Origin: Candidatus Obscuribacter phosphatis
GTDB taxonomy: Bacteria; Cyanobacteriota; Vampirovibrionia; Obscuribacterales; Obscuribacteraceae
DNA: 64,000 nt
Direction of reading: 5' to 3'
Assembly: GCA_001899315.1 (NCBI GenBank)
Contig: MOYA01000001.1
Location: 2,084,599-2,148,598, forward strand
In this document: piece by piece, positions 43,195 through 52,431 of the stretch
Numbering within the stretch: the first letter of the stretch is position 1
Layout of the letters: each line of letters starts with the position of its first letter
Position numbers and translations under genes: made by a program
The notes under the pieces: generated by a model
Seen by the model: the letters and a program-made list of their open reading frames with translations, nothing else
Database searches by the model: none
What the model was told of the DNA's origin: nothing

Positions 43195-44479
43195 GCTCAC
43201 CCTTTGGTCGGAAAACATCGACTATCTTTTCGAAGATATTCTCGTCTTCTTTATTTTTGTGGTCCTTTTTCTCGCCTTTGCCGTTGCTCTTAGTATCAGA
43301 CTTGTCGTTCTTTTTAGCAGTTGCTTTACCGTCAGCCTTGCTATCAGAATCTTTGGTTCTACTATCCGAGTCTTTGGCTTCGACAGTTAGCTTCTCGCCC
43401 CGCAATTCAGCCAGTTTTTCAAAAAGCTTGCGTTCTTCGCTTGAAAGTTTAGAGGGCGTCTCTACAAAGATATGAACCACTTGGTCGCCGCGTCTGCCGC
43501 TATTGCTCAGATAAGGAACACCCAGGTCTTTCATGAGCAATTGACTGCCGTTCTGAATGCCGGCAGGCACCTTAAGCGGCTTGTTTCCTTCCACCGTGGG
43601 CACCATCAGCTCGCAACCGAGGGCGGCTTGCGAAAAACTCAAGGGCTGCTTGAGGTGAATAGTTTGACCATCGCGTAAGAATTGCTTGTGTTCTTTGACA
43701 TAAATAACCACGAAAAGATCGCCGTAGCCGCCGCCGTTAACGCCCTTGTCGCCGGCTTGAGAAAGACGCAGCCTGGTACCGCTATCAATACCAGCCGGCA
43801 CCTTCACTTCAAACTCTCTTGCTTTTCTGGTCTGACCAACGCCCTTGCAATCTTTACAGGGCTTTTCTATCTTTTTGCCGCTGCCGTGACAGTCTGGACA
43901 AGCAACAATCTGATAGCTCTGCATAAAGAGCATATTGACCATCTGTCTAACCTGCCCTTGACCATTACAGGTGGCACAAGTGACAGCCTTCGAGCCTGCG
44001 GCGGCCCCGGTCCCTTCACAAGTGGTGCAGTCTTCCAGGCGTTTGACCTGCACTTTCTTTTCAACACCAAAAACTGCATCTAAAAACTCGATTTCCAGAT
44101 CATATTTCAGGTGCGCGCCGGGGCGAGGTCCGGTTCTAGAAGCCGAGCCGCCTCTGAATCCACCACCAAACTGCCCGCCGAATAGAGCATCGATGATATC
44201 TTCGAAACCAAAGCCCTGAAAATTACTGAAATCGACATTGTCGAAATCTCTGGTGGACCCTTTGACACCCTCATGACCATAACGGTCATAAGCAGCCTTC
44301 TTCTGCTCGTCAGACAAAACTTCATAGGCTTCAGCCAACTCTTTGAAAGCAGCCTCATCGCCGCTTTCTTTGTTATCGGGGTGAAGCTGTCTAGCCCGGT
44401 TGCGGAAAGATTTCTTGATTTCATCCGCAGAGGCCGACTTACTGACCCCAAGAACTTCATAATAATCGCGTTTCGTCAT
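43181..44479 (-). CDS. dnaJ: Chaperone protein DnaJ
   Basis: Hsp40 co-chaperone that stimulates DnaK. ATG 44479 gives the standard [12 protein letters not shown]-terminus (432 residues); the frame opens at 44533. It has the J domain with HPD (QLHPDNK), a Gly/Phe region (about 75-110), four CxxCxGxG zinc motifs ([32 protein letters not shown]) and the substrate domains. An extra Lys/Asp/Ser-rich linker of about 45 residues precedes the usual C-terminal FEKIVDVF helix. It follows dnaK by 128 bp. Confidence 0.96.
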   Translation of the reverse strand: MTKRDYYEVLGVSKSASADEIKKSFRNRARQLHPDNKESGDEAAFKELAEAYEVLSDEQKKAAYDRYGHEGVKGSTRDFDNVDFSNFQGFGFEDIIDALFGGQFGGGFRGGSASRTGPRPGAHLKYDLEIEFLDAVFGVEKKVQVKRLEDCTTCEGTGAAAGSKAVTCATCNGQGQVRQMVNMLFMQSYQIVACPDCHGSGKKIEKPCKDCKGVGQTRKAREFEVKVPAGIDSGTRLRLSQAGDKGVNGGGYGDLFVVIYVKEHKQFLRDGQTIHLKQPLSFSQAALGCELMVPTVEGNKPLKVPAGIQNGSQLLMKDLGVPYLSNSGRRGDQVVHIFVETPSKLSSEERKLFEKLAELRGEKLTVEAKDSDSRTKDSDSKADGKATAKKNDKSDTKSNGKGEKKDHKNKEDENIFEKIVDVFRPKGEHGSD

Positions 44480-44607
44480 AGTATCCAAGAGACCTTGCTC
44501 CTTTTGTGCATTCCGGTTTGGTGAGTGAAGCACTGTTTGCGTCTCTTATTTTATTAAAAGTCAAGAGCCAGAAACAGCCTCTGAACTTTTTATTGCCTTA
44601 ATAAAGT

Positions 44608-46500
44608 TCAATCGTTCTCTACATCCAGCTCAAACCGAGACAGATCCTCATCCGACAAAGATGCCGCTTCGGTATCTTTTGTTCCATTGTTATCGATCTT
44701 TACGGCTTTCTCAACTTTTCTATTGCCGCTGTGTATAGCCCGGCCAAGATCCATAAGCGAAACATCAAGCCCGGCAATAAGCGGCTTGAGTTCAATGCGA
44801 TTCTCTTTCGGAATATTCTCAAAGTCGACAACATTTTCAGGCATGCGCGCCAGAGCTTCCTTAACTGCCTCGACCGCCCTTAAGACTTTATCTACATAAG
44901 CCTTCTCGACCCGGTCGCCATAAGTGGTGACTGTGCGCTCCGCCTCGGCACAAAGTGACTGCGCCTGCACTCGAGCGGCAATGCGCTCTTTTGCTTTTCT
45001 GTCCTGTTCAGCGAATTCCTCGGCTTCCCGCTTGTAAGATTCCACTTCCTCGGGGCTAAGCCCCGTGGTGCGCTGAATAGTGATCGAATGTTTGATTCCC
45101 GAACCATAATCGCGCGCAGAACAATGCACTATGCCGTCGGCATCAATGTCAAAGGTGACTTCAATTTTGGGTATGCCGCGTGGTGCCGGAGGAATGCCTG
45201 TTAGGTGGAACTTGGCTAGACTTTTGTTGGCGGCGGCGATATCGCGTTCACCCTGCAGAGCATGCACTTCCACCGAGGTCTGACCGTCTTCAGTGGTGGT
45301 GAAAGTCATGGTGCCGCTTGTCGGTATGGTTGTGTTACGTTCGATGATACGGGTAAAGAGTCCGCCGGCTGTCTCAATTCCCAAAGAAAGAGGGATGACG
45401 TCGAGCAGTAGAATTTCTTGCAAGTCGCCAGAAAGAATAGAAGCTTGTATTGCCGCCCCAAGAGCCACAGCTTCATCGGGGTTGACCGACTTGGATGGTT
45501 CTTTCTGAAAGAACCGACGAATCATGTCTTGCACAGCCGGAATGCGGGTGGAGCCGCCGACAAGAATAATCTGTTCTATTTGATCAGGCTTGAGTTGGGC
45601 ATCATCAAGCGCCTGGTTGAGCGGTCCTATAGTAGACTCCACTAGATGGGCAGTCAGCTCATTAAACTGCGCCCTAGTGATAGTCGTCTCAAGATGCTTA
45701 GGTCCGCTGGCATCGGCGGTCAAGAAGGGCAAATGCACCTCAGAGGTGAGGGCGCTGGAAAGCTCTATCTTGGTCTTTTCGGCGGTTTCTTTCAGGCGCT
45801 GCACAGCCATCAAATCAGAGGAAATATCGATGCCGGTATCTTTCTTGAATAGATCGATTAGATAGTTGATCAGAGCTTCATCAAAGTCATCGCCGCCCAA
45901 GCGATTATTACCGCTGGTAGACTTTACTTCGAAAACACCGTCGGTTATTTCAAGAATACTGACGTCGAAAGTACCACCGCCCAAATCGAAGACCAAGACT
46001 GTGGAGGTGCCATCTGCCTTGTTCATACCATAGGCAAGGGCGCTAGCCGTGGGCTCGTTGATGATGCGCATTACTTCTAGACCGGCTATTTGTCCAGCGT
46101 CTCTGGTCGCCTGTCTTTGGGCATCATTGAAATAAGCCGGTACAGTGATGACGGCGCGACTAATCTTCTCACCTAGATAAGCCTCGGCATCGTTCTTTAG
46201 TTTCTGCAAAATCATTGCCGAAATCTGCTCTGGGCTGTGAGAACTGCTATCTATGCCGATACGATAATTGGTGCCCATTTCGCGCTTGATAGACTGCACC
46301 GTGCGGGCGGGATTGGTCACAGCCTGACGCTTGGCTAGTTGCCCGACCAAGCGCTCACCATTGCGGGTAAATGCCACTACAGAGGGTGTGGTCCGACCGC
46401 CCTCGGCATTCTCAATAATAATCGGTTTGCCGCCTTCCATGATGGCGACACAAGAAAATGTGGTACCAAGGTCGATACCAATTATCTTATCTTCATTCAT
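44608..46500 (-). CDS. dnaK: Chaperone protein DnaK (Hsp70)
   Basis: A 630-residue Hsp70. The ATPase domain has [24 protein letters not shown] and [15 protein letters not shown]. The substrate domain starts near [14 protein letters not shown]. The lid and acidic C-terminus end in [11 protein letters not shown] rather than the EEVD-like or GGDDD tails of many bacteria. It is 15 bp after grpE. No CIRCE element was found upstream of the operon. Confidence 0.97.
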   Translation of the reverse strand: MNEDKIIGIDLGTTFSCVAIMEGGKPIIIENAEGGRTTPSVVAFTRNGERLVGQLAKRQAVTNPARTVQSIKREMGTNYRIGIDSSSHSPEQISAMILQKLKNDAEAYLGEKISRAVITVPAYFNDAQRQATRDAGQIAGLEVMRIINEPTASALAYGMNKADGTSTVLVFDLGGGTFDVSILEITDGVFEVKSTSGNNRLGGDDFDEALINYLIDLFKKDTGIDISSDLMAVQRLKETAEKTKIELSSALTSEVHLPFLTADASGPKHLETTITRAQFNELTAHLVESTIGPLNQALDDAQLKPDQIEQIILVGGSTRIPAVQDMIRRFFQKEPSKSVNPDEAVALGAAIQASILSGDLQEILLLDVIPLSLGIETAGGLFTRIIERNTTIPTSGTMTFTTTEDGQTSVEVHALQGERDIAAANKSLAKFHLTGIPPAPRGIPKIEVTFDIDADGIVHCSARDYGSGIKHSITIQRTTGLSPEEVESYKREAEEFAEQDRKAKERIAARVQAQSLCAEAERTVTTYGDRVEKAYVDKVLRAVEAVKEALARMPENVVDFENIPKENRIELKPLIAGLDVSLMDLGRAIHSGNRKVEKAVKIDNNGTKDTEAASLSDEDLSRFELDVEND

Positions 46501-46515
46501 TTGAGTTCAGCCTGC

Positions 46516-47532
46516 CTAAACGTCGGCATCTGAAAGATCATAAACTTTTCCAGTATCTTGCTTACTAGATTCGGGGCTCTCCCCCTCACTCTCTGCCGAC
46601 TCGGCCTTTTCTCTCTCTTCAGCTTCGGCAATAGCTGCCTTAATTTCTTCGATGGGCAAGTCTTGAGTACTGCGCATTGTGCCAGGACTATCTAAAGCAT
46701 CCAGGCTATCGCATGTCTCGACTCCGGCACCATTTGAAACCACTTCTTGGGCAGTGGGGCGAGCCTTATCAAAATCAGGCACCGTAGTTTCTGTAGATAC
46801 TGCGGCTTCTGTAGCTACTGCAGAAACAGCTTCGGCTGTGTTCTCTTGCCCAGGGGTTTCGCTGCTTGCTTCTGACGCAGGTGCCGCTGCTTCATCTTCA
46901 CTAGGGGCAGTGGCAACGTTGACCAGAGCCGGTCGCAAAGTCTTTTCTTTAAAATTCCAGCCGGCTCTCAGTTCATGCACAACGGCGCCAGGCTCAACTT
47001 CTCGAGTAGCGATCTCTTGTACAGGCTCGTGCACACGCGGGTCAAAGGGTTGACCAACTACAACCATCTTTTTAATGCCAATCTGTTCGAGGCAACGGTT
47101 AAGCCTTGTAAAAACCATTTTCATGCTGTCGAACATGACCTTAGAGTCAGTGTTCTCATTAAGCCTGGAAGAAGCCATGTCAAGGTCGTCCAAAGCAGGG
47201 AGAATCGCTTCGAATGCTCTTTGCATGCCGATAGATTGGAATTCTTCCCGCTCTCTTTCCATACGCTTACGGAAATTGTCAAAGTCGGCAGCCATCCTCT
47301 TGTAAAGACTCTCGGCGTCGGTGGCTCTTTGCTCAGCTTCCTTCAGCTGCCCCTCTAGGTGAGCAATGGCAGCCTGAGAGACTGAATCAGATTGCGCCTG
47401 CTTCTGACCTACATCTATTCCGAATTGATCCGGATCTGGCTCGCCTCCGGCATACATAGCCCGGAAGAAAGCCTTGGCTCGATCGTTGCGATCGACCGGT
47501 TGTTCGTCCTGATTGTTTTGATTGTCTTCCAT
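46516..47532 (-). CDS. grpE: GrpE nucleotide exchange factor with long acidic tail
   Basis: GrpE core at about residues 50-208: coiled coil EGQLKEAEQRATDAESLYKRMAADFDNFRKR, then ILPALDDLDMA and the beta-wing with GQPFDPRVHEPV. At 338 residues it is far longer than the usual 170-220. About 130 C-terminal residues (209-338) are Ala/Glu/Ser-rich with no clear fold and end in YDLSDADV. The tail has no stop or shift and keeps the frame to the end. It is the first gene of grpE-dnaK-dnaJ. Confidence 0.95.
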   Translation of the reverse strand: MEDNQNNQDEQPVDRNDRAKAFFRAMYAGGEPDPDQFGIDVGQKQAQSDSVSQAAIAHLEGQLKEAEQRATDAESLYKRMAADFDNFRKRMEREREEFQSIGMQRAFEAILPALDDLDMASSRLNENTDSKVMFDSMKMVFTRLNRCLEQIGIKKMVVVGQPFDPRVHEPVQEIATREVEPGAVVHELRAGWNFKEKTLRPALVNVATAPSEDEAAAPASEASSETPGQENTAEAVSAVATEAAVSTETTVPDFDKARPTAQEVVSNGAGVETCDSLDALDSPGTMRSTQDLPIEEIKAAIAEAEEREKAESAESEGESPESSKQDTGKVYDLSDADV

Positions 47533-47750
47533 GACTGTTAGAGCGGTCTCCCAAGAAAAGAGAACTGGGGCATATGGAGCCGAAGCTCGTCTATATATTC
47601 TAAATTAGATTGGACAATAACAGTAGGGCGAAAAGTGCCGTAGAGATTAGAACCTGCCGCAATATGGCGTTTTCAAAGCCCCAAGAAAACTTAATTTGCT
47701 GTTAGTATTTCCTTTCATATCTTGAATACAAAGAGTCGAGTAGGGTTTCC

Positions 47751-48845
47751 ATGTATTTAGAAGCGAATATTAAACTTGCCGTTTATGCCCCCAACGAATT
47801 CGGCAAAGCCCAAGCCAAAACAGCAGAAGGGGTAATGCGCTACGGCGTCAATCCAATCGCCTGCGTAATCGATGCGGCTTGCGCCGGCAGTTCGGTGAAA
47901 GCCCTCACCGGTATAGAATCAGACGCCCCCATAGTGAGCAGCATTGCCGAAGCCAAAGCCCTCGGCGCCGGGGCTCTGCTCTTGGGAACAGCCTGGAGCG
48001 GCGGCGCTATGCCCAGCGAGTGGAAGAAAGATATCGAACAAGCCATCCTCGCTGATATGGACATAGTCAATGGTCTGCATGACTTCCTTGGCGATGATGC
48101 CAAGCTCAGCCAGTTGGCCAAAGAAAGAGGCAAAAGACTTTTCGATGTGCGCCGCTCGCCCGAGAAACTCCCTGTGGCCTGCGGCAGAGTTATGAAAGAA
48201 AATGCCTTTGTCGTCTTGACAGTGGGCACAGATTGCTCCGTGGGCAAGATGACCGCTTCTCTTGAAATAAGGAAATCAGCACGGGAAGCAGGACTTGATT
48301 GCCAGTTCATTGCCACGGGTCAGACCGGCATGATGATCGAAGGCGGTGAAGGTATAGCCATCGACAGAGTGATAGGCGATTTCATGGCCGGAGCCACCGA
48401 GATGATGATTGTCGAAAAAGCAAAAAAACACCCTGGTTCTCTCATCTTGGTGGAAGGACAGGGTTCGCTCTCCCATCCTGGCTTTTCAGGAGTGACTATG
48501 GCTTTGTTGCATGGCAGTTGCCCGCAAGCCATGATTCTCTGCCACCGCCCATCGAGGGGCATAATCAAAGGCTCAGACAAAGCGGAAGCCGGTGTAAACG
48601 GTGCCGGCATGCCCATCAGCTCTTACACTCGATTGATTGAAACTTATGAGAGTATGGCAGCCTATATGCGCCCGGCTAAAGTTGTCGGAATCGCTCTCAA
48701 TACGCACGACCTAAGCGAAGAGCAAAGAGCAGAGGCTCTGCGCCTGGCCCAAGAAGAGACCGGTCTGCCGGTCTGCGACCCGGTGAGAGAAAGCGGCAAG
48801 AAATTACTCACGGCTATTCAAAGTTTTAGAAATTCAAAGCTTTAG
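47751..48845 (+). CDS. dgcN: D-glutamate N-acetyltransferase DgcN (DUF1611)
   Basis: A 364-residue DUF1611 protein. The C-terminal domain has a P-loop-like VGTDCSVGKMTAS and VEGQGSLSHPGFSGVT; the N-terminal domain is Rossmann-like (LAVYAPNEFGKAQAKTAEGVMRYG). Members of this family paired with a dipeptide-epimerase-type enzyme were shown in marine bacteria to acetylate D-glutamate, which the partner DgcA then racemises. The same pair occurs here in the same order, 21 bp apart. The function is by family and context. Confidence 0.82.
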   Translation: MYLEANIKLAVYAPNEFGKAQAKTAEGVMRYGVNPIACVIDAACAGSSVKALTGIESDAPIVSSIAEAKALGAGALLLGTAWSGGAMPSEWKKDIEQAILADMDIVNGLHDFLGDDAKLSQLAKERGKRLFDVRRSPEKLPVACGRVMKENAFVVLTVGTDCSVGKMTASLEIRKSAREAGLDCQFIATGQTGMMIEGGEGIAIDRVIGDFMAGATEMMIVEKAKKHPGSLILVEGQGSLSHPGFSGVTMALLHGSCPQAMILCHRPSRGIIKGSDKAEAGVNGAGMPISSYTRLIETYESMAAYMRPAKVVGIALNTHDLSEEQRAEALRLAQEETGLPVCDPVRESGKKLLTAIQSFRNSKL

Positions 48846-48866
48846 AAATTGAAAGAGGGAGCAAAA

Positions 48867-49940
48867 ATGACAGCCACGACCACCAAGACAATGGGCATGA
48901 GTTTCGAGCCTCTGACCATGCATACCCGCCATCCATTCGGCATCTCTTACGGCACCTCGCAAGAAACCAAGAATGTTTTGGTGAAATTGCAATACGATAA
49001 CCATATTGGCTATGGCGAGGCGGCACCTGCTTCTTACCACGGTGAATCAAGAGAAACTGTAATGACAGTCTTGGCCAAGTTTCAAGAGTGTCAAAGCGAG
49101 CTGTTCGGCGACCCCTTTGCTATCGCAGCCACCACTGCCAGAATGGACAAAATAATAGCCGGGCACGCGGCGGCGAAATCAGCCATTGAAATGGCCATGC
49201 ACGACTTAGCAGGCAAAATAGCCGGGCTCTCGACCAGACGTATGCTGGGTTTGTTTGACGCACCACAGGCGATGCCGATGACCGATTTCACAATCGGCAT
49301 TGACAGCCTAGATATGATCGAAAAGAAAACAGAAGAGGCTTTGGCAGCCGGTCACAAACTACTCAAAGTAAAGCTCGGCACCAGCTATGATCGTGAAATC
49401 ATCGAAAAGGTGCGCAAAGTAGCCGCCCATATCCCCCTGCGCGTTGATGCAAACGGAGGCTGGAGCCCAAAAGAGGCAGTGGAGAAAGCCAAATTTTTGG
49501 CTGAACACAACATAGAGTTTATTGAGCAGCCCTTGCCCAAGTTTGCCCACAAAGAAGATTTTGCTTTTGTGAAAGAGCATAGCCCGGTGATGATTTTTGC
49601 CGACGAAAGCATTTGCAAAGCCAGCGACGTGGCTCGCCTGGCCGGGGCAATCGACGGTGTCGTGGTCAAGCTGGCTAAAAGCGGCGGTCTCTTGGAAGCA
49701 ATTCGCATTATCTCGACAGCACGGGCCCACAGCCTAAAGGTTATGTTCGGCATGATGATTGAATCATCGATAGGAGTAACGGCAGCGGCCCAGCTGGCTT
49801 CGCTCTGCGACTATCTCGACCTTGACGGCGCACTGCTCTTGCGCGATGACCCATTTATTGGAGCGGTCTGGCAAGATGGCTACATGATGCCCAACGACAA
49901 GCCTGGTCTGGGAGTCAGCCCTAGAAATACAGATGAGTGA
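48867..49940 (+). CDS. dgcA: N-acetyl-D-glutamate racemase DgcA / dipeptide epimerase-like enolase
   Basis: Enolase-superfamily enzyme (muconate-lactonising subgroup), 357 residues from ATG 48867, which has GAGGGAG 5 bases upstream (the frame opens at TTG 48849). Catalytic features are KVKLG (lysine base), the metal ligands in RVDANGGW, FIEQP and FADES, and the second lysine in VVKLAKSGG. Alone it would be called an L-Ala-D/L-Glu epimerase. The adjacent DUF1611 gene favours N-acetyl-D-glutamate racemase. Confidence 0.85.
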   Translation: MTATTTKTMGMSFEPLTMHTRHPFGISYGTSQETKNVLVKLQYDNHIGYGEAAPASYHGESRETVMTVLAKFQECQSELFGDPFAIAATTARMDKIIAGHAAAKSAIEMAMHDLAGKIAGLSTRRMLGLFDAPQAMPMTDFTIGIDSLDMIEKKTEEALAAGHKLLKVKLGTSYDREIIEKVRKVAAHIPLRVDANGGWSPKEAVEKAKFLAEHNIEFIEQPLPKFAHKEDFAFVKEHSPVMIFADESICKASDVARLAGAIDGVVVKLAKSGGLLEAIRIISTARAHSLKVMFGMMIESSIGVTAAAQLASLCDYLDLDGALLLRDDPFIGAVWQDGYMMPNDKPGLGVSPRNTDE

Positions 49941-50975
49941 CTAAATAAGCGCCAGCTTGACCACAAAGGGTAAGTGATCGGAGCCCACCGGTTCCAATAC
50001 TCTTCTTTCTACAGTCTTGATATTGCGACTGACCAAACAGTGGTCGATAGGCAAAACCGCACCGCTAAATTTTTTGGGCCGCAACAAACCGTGACTCAAA
50101 GCCGAGACAGCGGGCCATGTCGGCTGCAAACCATAGCCGTCGGTGCTATCTAAAAATTCACCGTTTTGCAAAAGCTTTTGAAAATAAGGCGACCAAGGTG
50201 TGCAGTTGAGGTCTCCGACCAAAATATAGCGGTCACTGGCAGCCGGCAGCTCAGTGCTGAAAATCTCAAATTCTTCATTGCGCGCCTTGAGTCTGGCTTC
50301 AGGGCCAATCGGAGTAGGCGGATGAACAAGATCTAGGGCAACCAATTTGCCGCTTCTAGATTTAATAAGCGAACAAATACGAGGTCGATGACCAATTCTA
50401 GAGAGACAAACTTCCCCTTTTTCAATAGGCAACTTAGAGAAAAGCGCCACCCCACCGACATGTGGATAACAAATGCTATAGGGATAGCTTTTCTTTAATT
50501 CTTCACTGAGCGCCTTAGACCAGCTTCTCTCCACTTCACTGACTGCCACCACATCCGGTTCTTCCTTGGTCACCAAGGTCAAGAATTTTTCCTTTTGCTT
50601 GTTGCGTCCACCCCAAAGATTGCAATGCAAAATCTTGATCTCATCTCTGCCCATGCCACTATCTGCAAATACATAATCACCCCAAAACTGCTGCGACATG
50701 CGCCAGGACGAAATAGACAAGGTCAAGACCGGCATAAACGATAAGAGAAAGAGACGGGCAAATTTTCGTTTGCCTGAGAAGAGAACGAAGAAGAGAGATA
50801 GAACAAGCAGCAAAAATGCAAAGCAAAAGTAAAAAGGTTGAAAATGAGATGTTAATTCAAAGAATTGCCCACGCTCGGCAAGACCTGAGCACAGAGCCAA
50901 AAATAGCCATAGCGCCTGGCACAAAAGCATGCCCAAGATAAACGAAAAGGCGAAAGCATCTCCAATAAGCTTCAT
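49941..50975 (-). CDS. Membrane-anchored endonuclease/exonuclease/phosphatase family protein
   Basis: 344 residues from ATG 50975 (the frame opens at 51032). Three N-terminal transmembrane helices (about 5-28, 45-68 and 75-95) precede an EEP domain with HCNLWGGRNK, the catalytic Glu in VAVSEVE, GDLNCTPWSPYF, PIDHCLVS and the terminal GSDHLPFVVKL. This layout is common in cyanobacterial and proteobacterial YafD-like proteins. The substrate is unknown, and the EEP domain side of the membrane is not certain. Confidence 0.87.
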   Translation of the reverse strand: MKLIGDAFAFSFILGMLLCQALWLFLALCSGLAERGQFFELTSHFQPFYFCFAFLLLVLSLFFVLFSGKRKFARLFLLSFMPVLTLSISSWRMSQQFWGDYVFADSGMGRDEIKILHCNLWGGRNKQKEKFLTLVTKEEPDVVAVSEVERSWSKALSEELKKSYPYSICYPHVGGVALFSKLPIEKGEVCLSRIGHRPRICSLIKSRSGKLVALDLVHPPTPIGPEARLKARNEEFEIFSTELPAASDRYILVGDLNCTPWSPYFQKLLQNGEFLDSTDGYGLQPTWPAVSALSHGLLRPKKFSGAVLPIDHCLVSRNIKTVERRVLEPVGSDHLPFVVKLALI

Positions 50976-51063
50976 AGCAAAGATCCTATTAGCACTACTA
51001 ATTGCAATTTCTATGCTAACAAGGCTCGGCAATACTCGCTCAAATTGGCGAATTTAAACCAAG

Positions 51064-51987
51064 TCAGCCCCACTTAGCCAGACGATCTTTAATTAGTTGA
51101 ATAGTACCTTGTGAATAGAGATTGAAAATATGCAACTTGGCAGCAGGCACATACTTACTGACCACGTCTTTGCTGGCGCTGTCGCAGAGGAACATATCAG
51201 CATGTTTGACCAAATATTTGATCTCGGTTTCGTCATCGCGCAAAACCGCACGAACCGCCACTTCTTCTCCACGCATGGCTGCCACCAACTTGCCGGCCAT
51301 CTGCATCAAATGCTGAGAAACCGAGACCAAGACCAACAAAGAAAGCTTAGGCAGATGATTGACTGCTTCCAATTCATTTCTGGCAGGCTCGATATTGCAG
51401 GCAACTAAACGAGTCAGATCTTTGATGTGCTTTTGAAAGGTAAAGAGGTGATAGAGACTGGATACCACAAGAGCGTCTTCCACCTGTTTGATGTCGCTCA
51501 GTAATTCTTGCGGCAAAAGACAGTGCACCGGAATCTCGAAATGAGGTGAAAGTTCCGACTCAATAAGCGCATGAAAGTCTTTATTGCCATCCACGACAAT
51601 TACTTTAGCCACGGGGGCGCGCTTGGCTAGACCGGCAAAACAGTGCTGCACATCTTTATATGAATAGCCTTTTTCTGAGGCACGCGCTAAAAAGTCGAAG
51701 AACATTTCGTCCATCGACAGTTCTGTATTCTCAGACTCAACTCGCCGACCACTGGCGGCAACCCTAACACCACTGCCCTGTCTTATTTCTAAAAGACCAA
51801 CATCGGCAAGATGATTGTAAGCAGCAGTTATTGTGCTGTAATGCACACCTAGTCTGTCAGCCAAAGCCCTTATGCTGGGCAGTTTTTCATGGGGACGCAA
51901 AGAACCTGAAGCGATAGACAGACCAAGCTGCTCAATGAGCTGATCACGAATTGGAATAGAACTTTCTTTGTTGATGCTTATCTTCAC
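51064..51987 (-). CDS. GntR-family regulator with unknown sensor domain
   Basis: A 307-residue protein. The GntR winged helix is at about residues 10-75 (PIRDQLIEQLGLSIASGSLRPHEKLPSIRALADRLGVHYSTI). The C-terminal 220 residues do not contain an aminotransferase, FCD or UTRA signature. They look like an alpha/beta sensor (AKVIVVDGNKDFHALIESEL; EDALVVSSLYHLF), reminiscent of a periplasmic-binding-like or receiver-like fold. It is divergent from the Fur-family gene. Confidence 0.8.
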   Translation of the reverse strand: MKISINKESSIPIRDQLIEQLGLSIASGSLRPHEKLPSIRALADRLGVHYSTITAAYNHLADVGLLEIRQGSGVRVAASGRRVESENTELSMDEMFFDFLARASEKGYSYKDVQHCFAGLAKRAPVAKVIVVDGNKDFHALIESELSPHFEIPVHCLLPQELLSDIKQVEDALVVSSLYHLFTFQKHIKDLTRLVACNIEPARNELEAVNHLPKLSLLVLVSVSQHLMQMAGKLVAAMRGEEVAVRAVLRDDETEIKYLVKHADMFLCDSASKDVVSKYVPAAKLHIFNLYSQGTIQLIKDRLAKWG

Positions 51988-52068
51988 GGCACAAACTTAG
52001 CAAGTTAATTCACTCCGGGTCAAGTTGAAAAGATATCGAGCCGAAGAATTATCTTGTATGTAAGTTAA

Positions 52069-52105
52069 GAAAAGAGCCCAACTTTCGTCGGGCTCTTTTC
52101 TAGTC
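52069..52105. terminator. Perfect terminator stem inside a divergent intergenic region
   Basis: GAAAAGAGCCC (52069-52079) and GGGCTCTTTTC (52090-52100) form an 11-bp perfect stem with a 10-base loop. Four T's end the stem on both strands. On the minus strand it would lie in the leader of the GntR gene and could act as an attenuator; on the plus strand it would end a short transcript. Confidence 0.65.
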
Positions 52106-52346
52106 TTAATAAATTACTGATTGGATTTGTGAGAAATCTGTCCCTATTTCTCATTTGACCAATCTACATACGCTTGCTGAAATCGTCGCAGGAAGTTTGC
52201 TGATGGTTGCGAGGCGTTCTCATTAGCGATAGAGACAATTTAGCAGAAAAGAACAGGCACGTCAAGACTGTTATTTTTGACAAACCCCAAGTTTTGGCAC
52301 CCTCGCCTTACTGACATGTTGAATAGACCAAAAAGTTGTGCAATTA

Positions 52347-52376
52347 TTCTCAATAACCTAGCATAATGATTGAGAA
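52347..52376 (+). promoter_or_regulatory. Inverted repeat at the Fur-family gene start
   Basis: TTCTCAAT (52347-52354) and ATTGAGAA (52369-52376) are perfect reverse complements 14 bp apart, in AT-rich sequence. This lies upstream of the preferred start at 52432, so it is a candidate operator for autoregulation. The spacing is wider than a classic 19-bp Fur box. Confidence 0.45.
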
Positions 52377-52431
52377 AAGGTGTTCAATTGCACTTGCGGC
52401 GCAAAACTACAGGCATATCAGGTATATAACG

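Larger units (their letters stand above)
51988..52431. other. Divergent regulatory region between GntR and Fur-family genes
   Basis: Contains a perfect terminator-like stem (52069-52100) that lies upstream of both flanking genes, and a Fur-side inverted repeat (52347-52376). Between them (52110-52340) no ORF with a ribosome site and no recognised RNA was found. The sequence is AT-rich with a weak TTGAAA box at 52025-52030. Confidence 0.55.

Noticed and set aside
47533-47750. Search for a CIRCE element before grpE-dnaK-dnaJ
   Set aside because: No TTAGCACTC-N9-GAGTGCTAA-like repeat could be found, so HrcA control is not claimed.
52317-52367. 16-codon ORF ending at the upstream ATG of the Fur frame
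   Set aside because: No ribosome site and no sign of coding; overlaps the probable promoter region.
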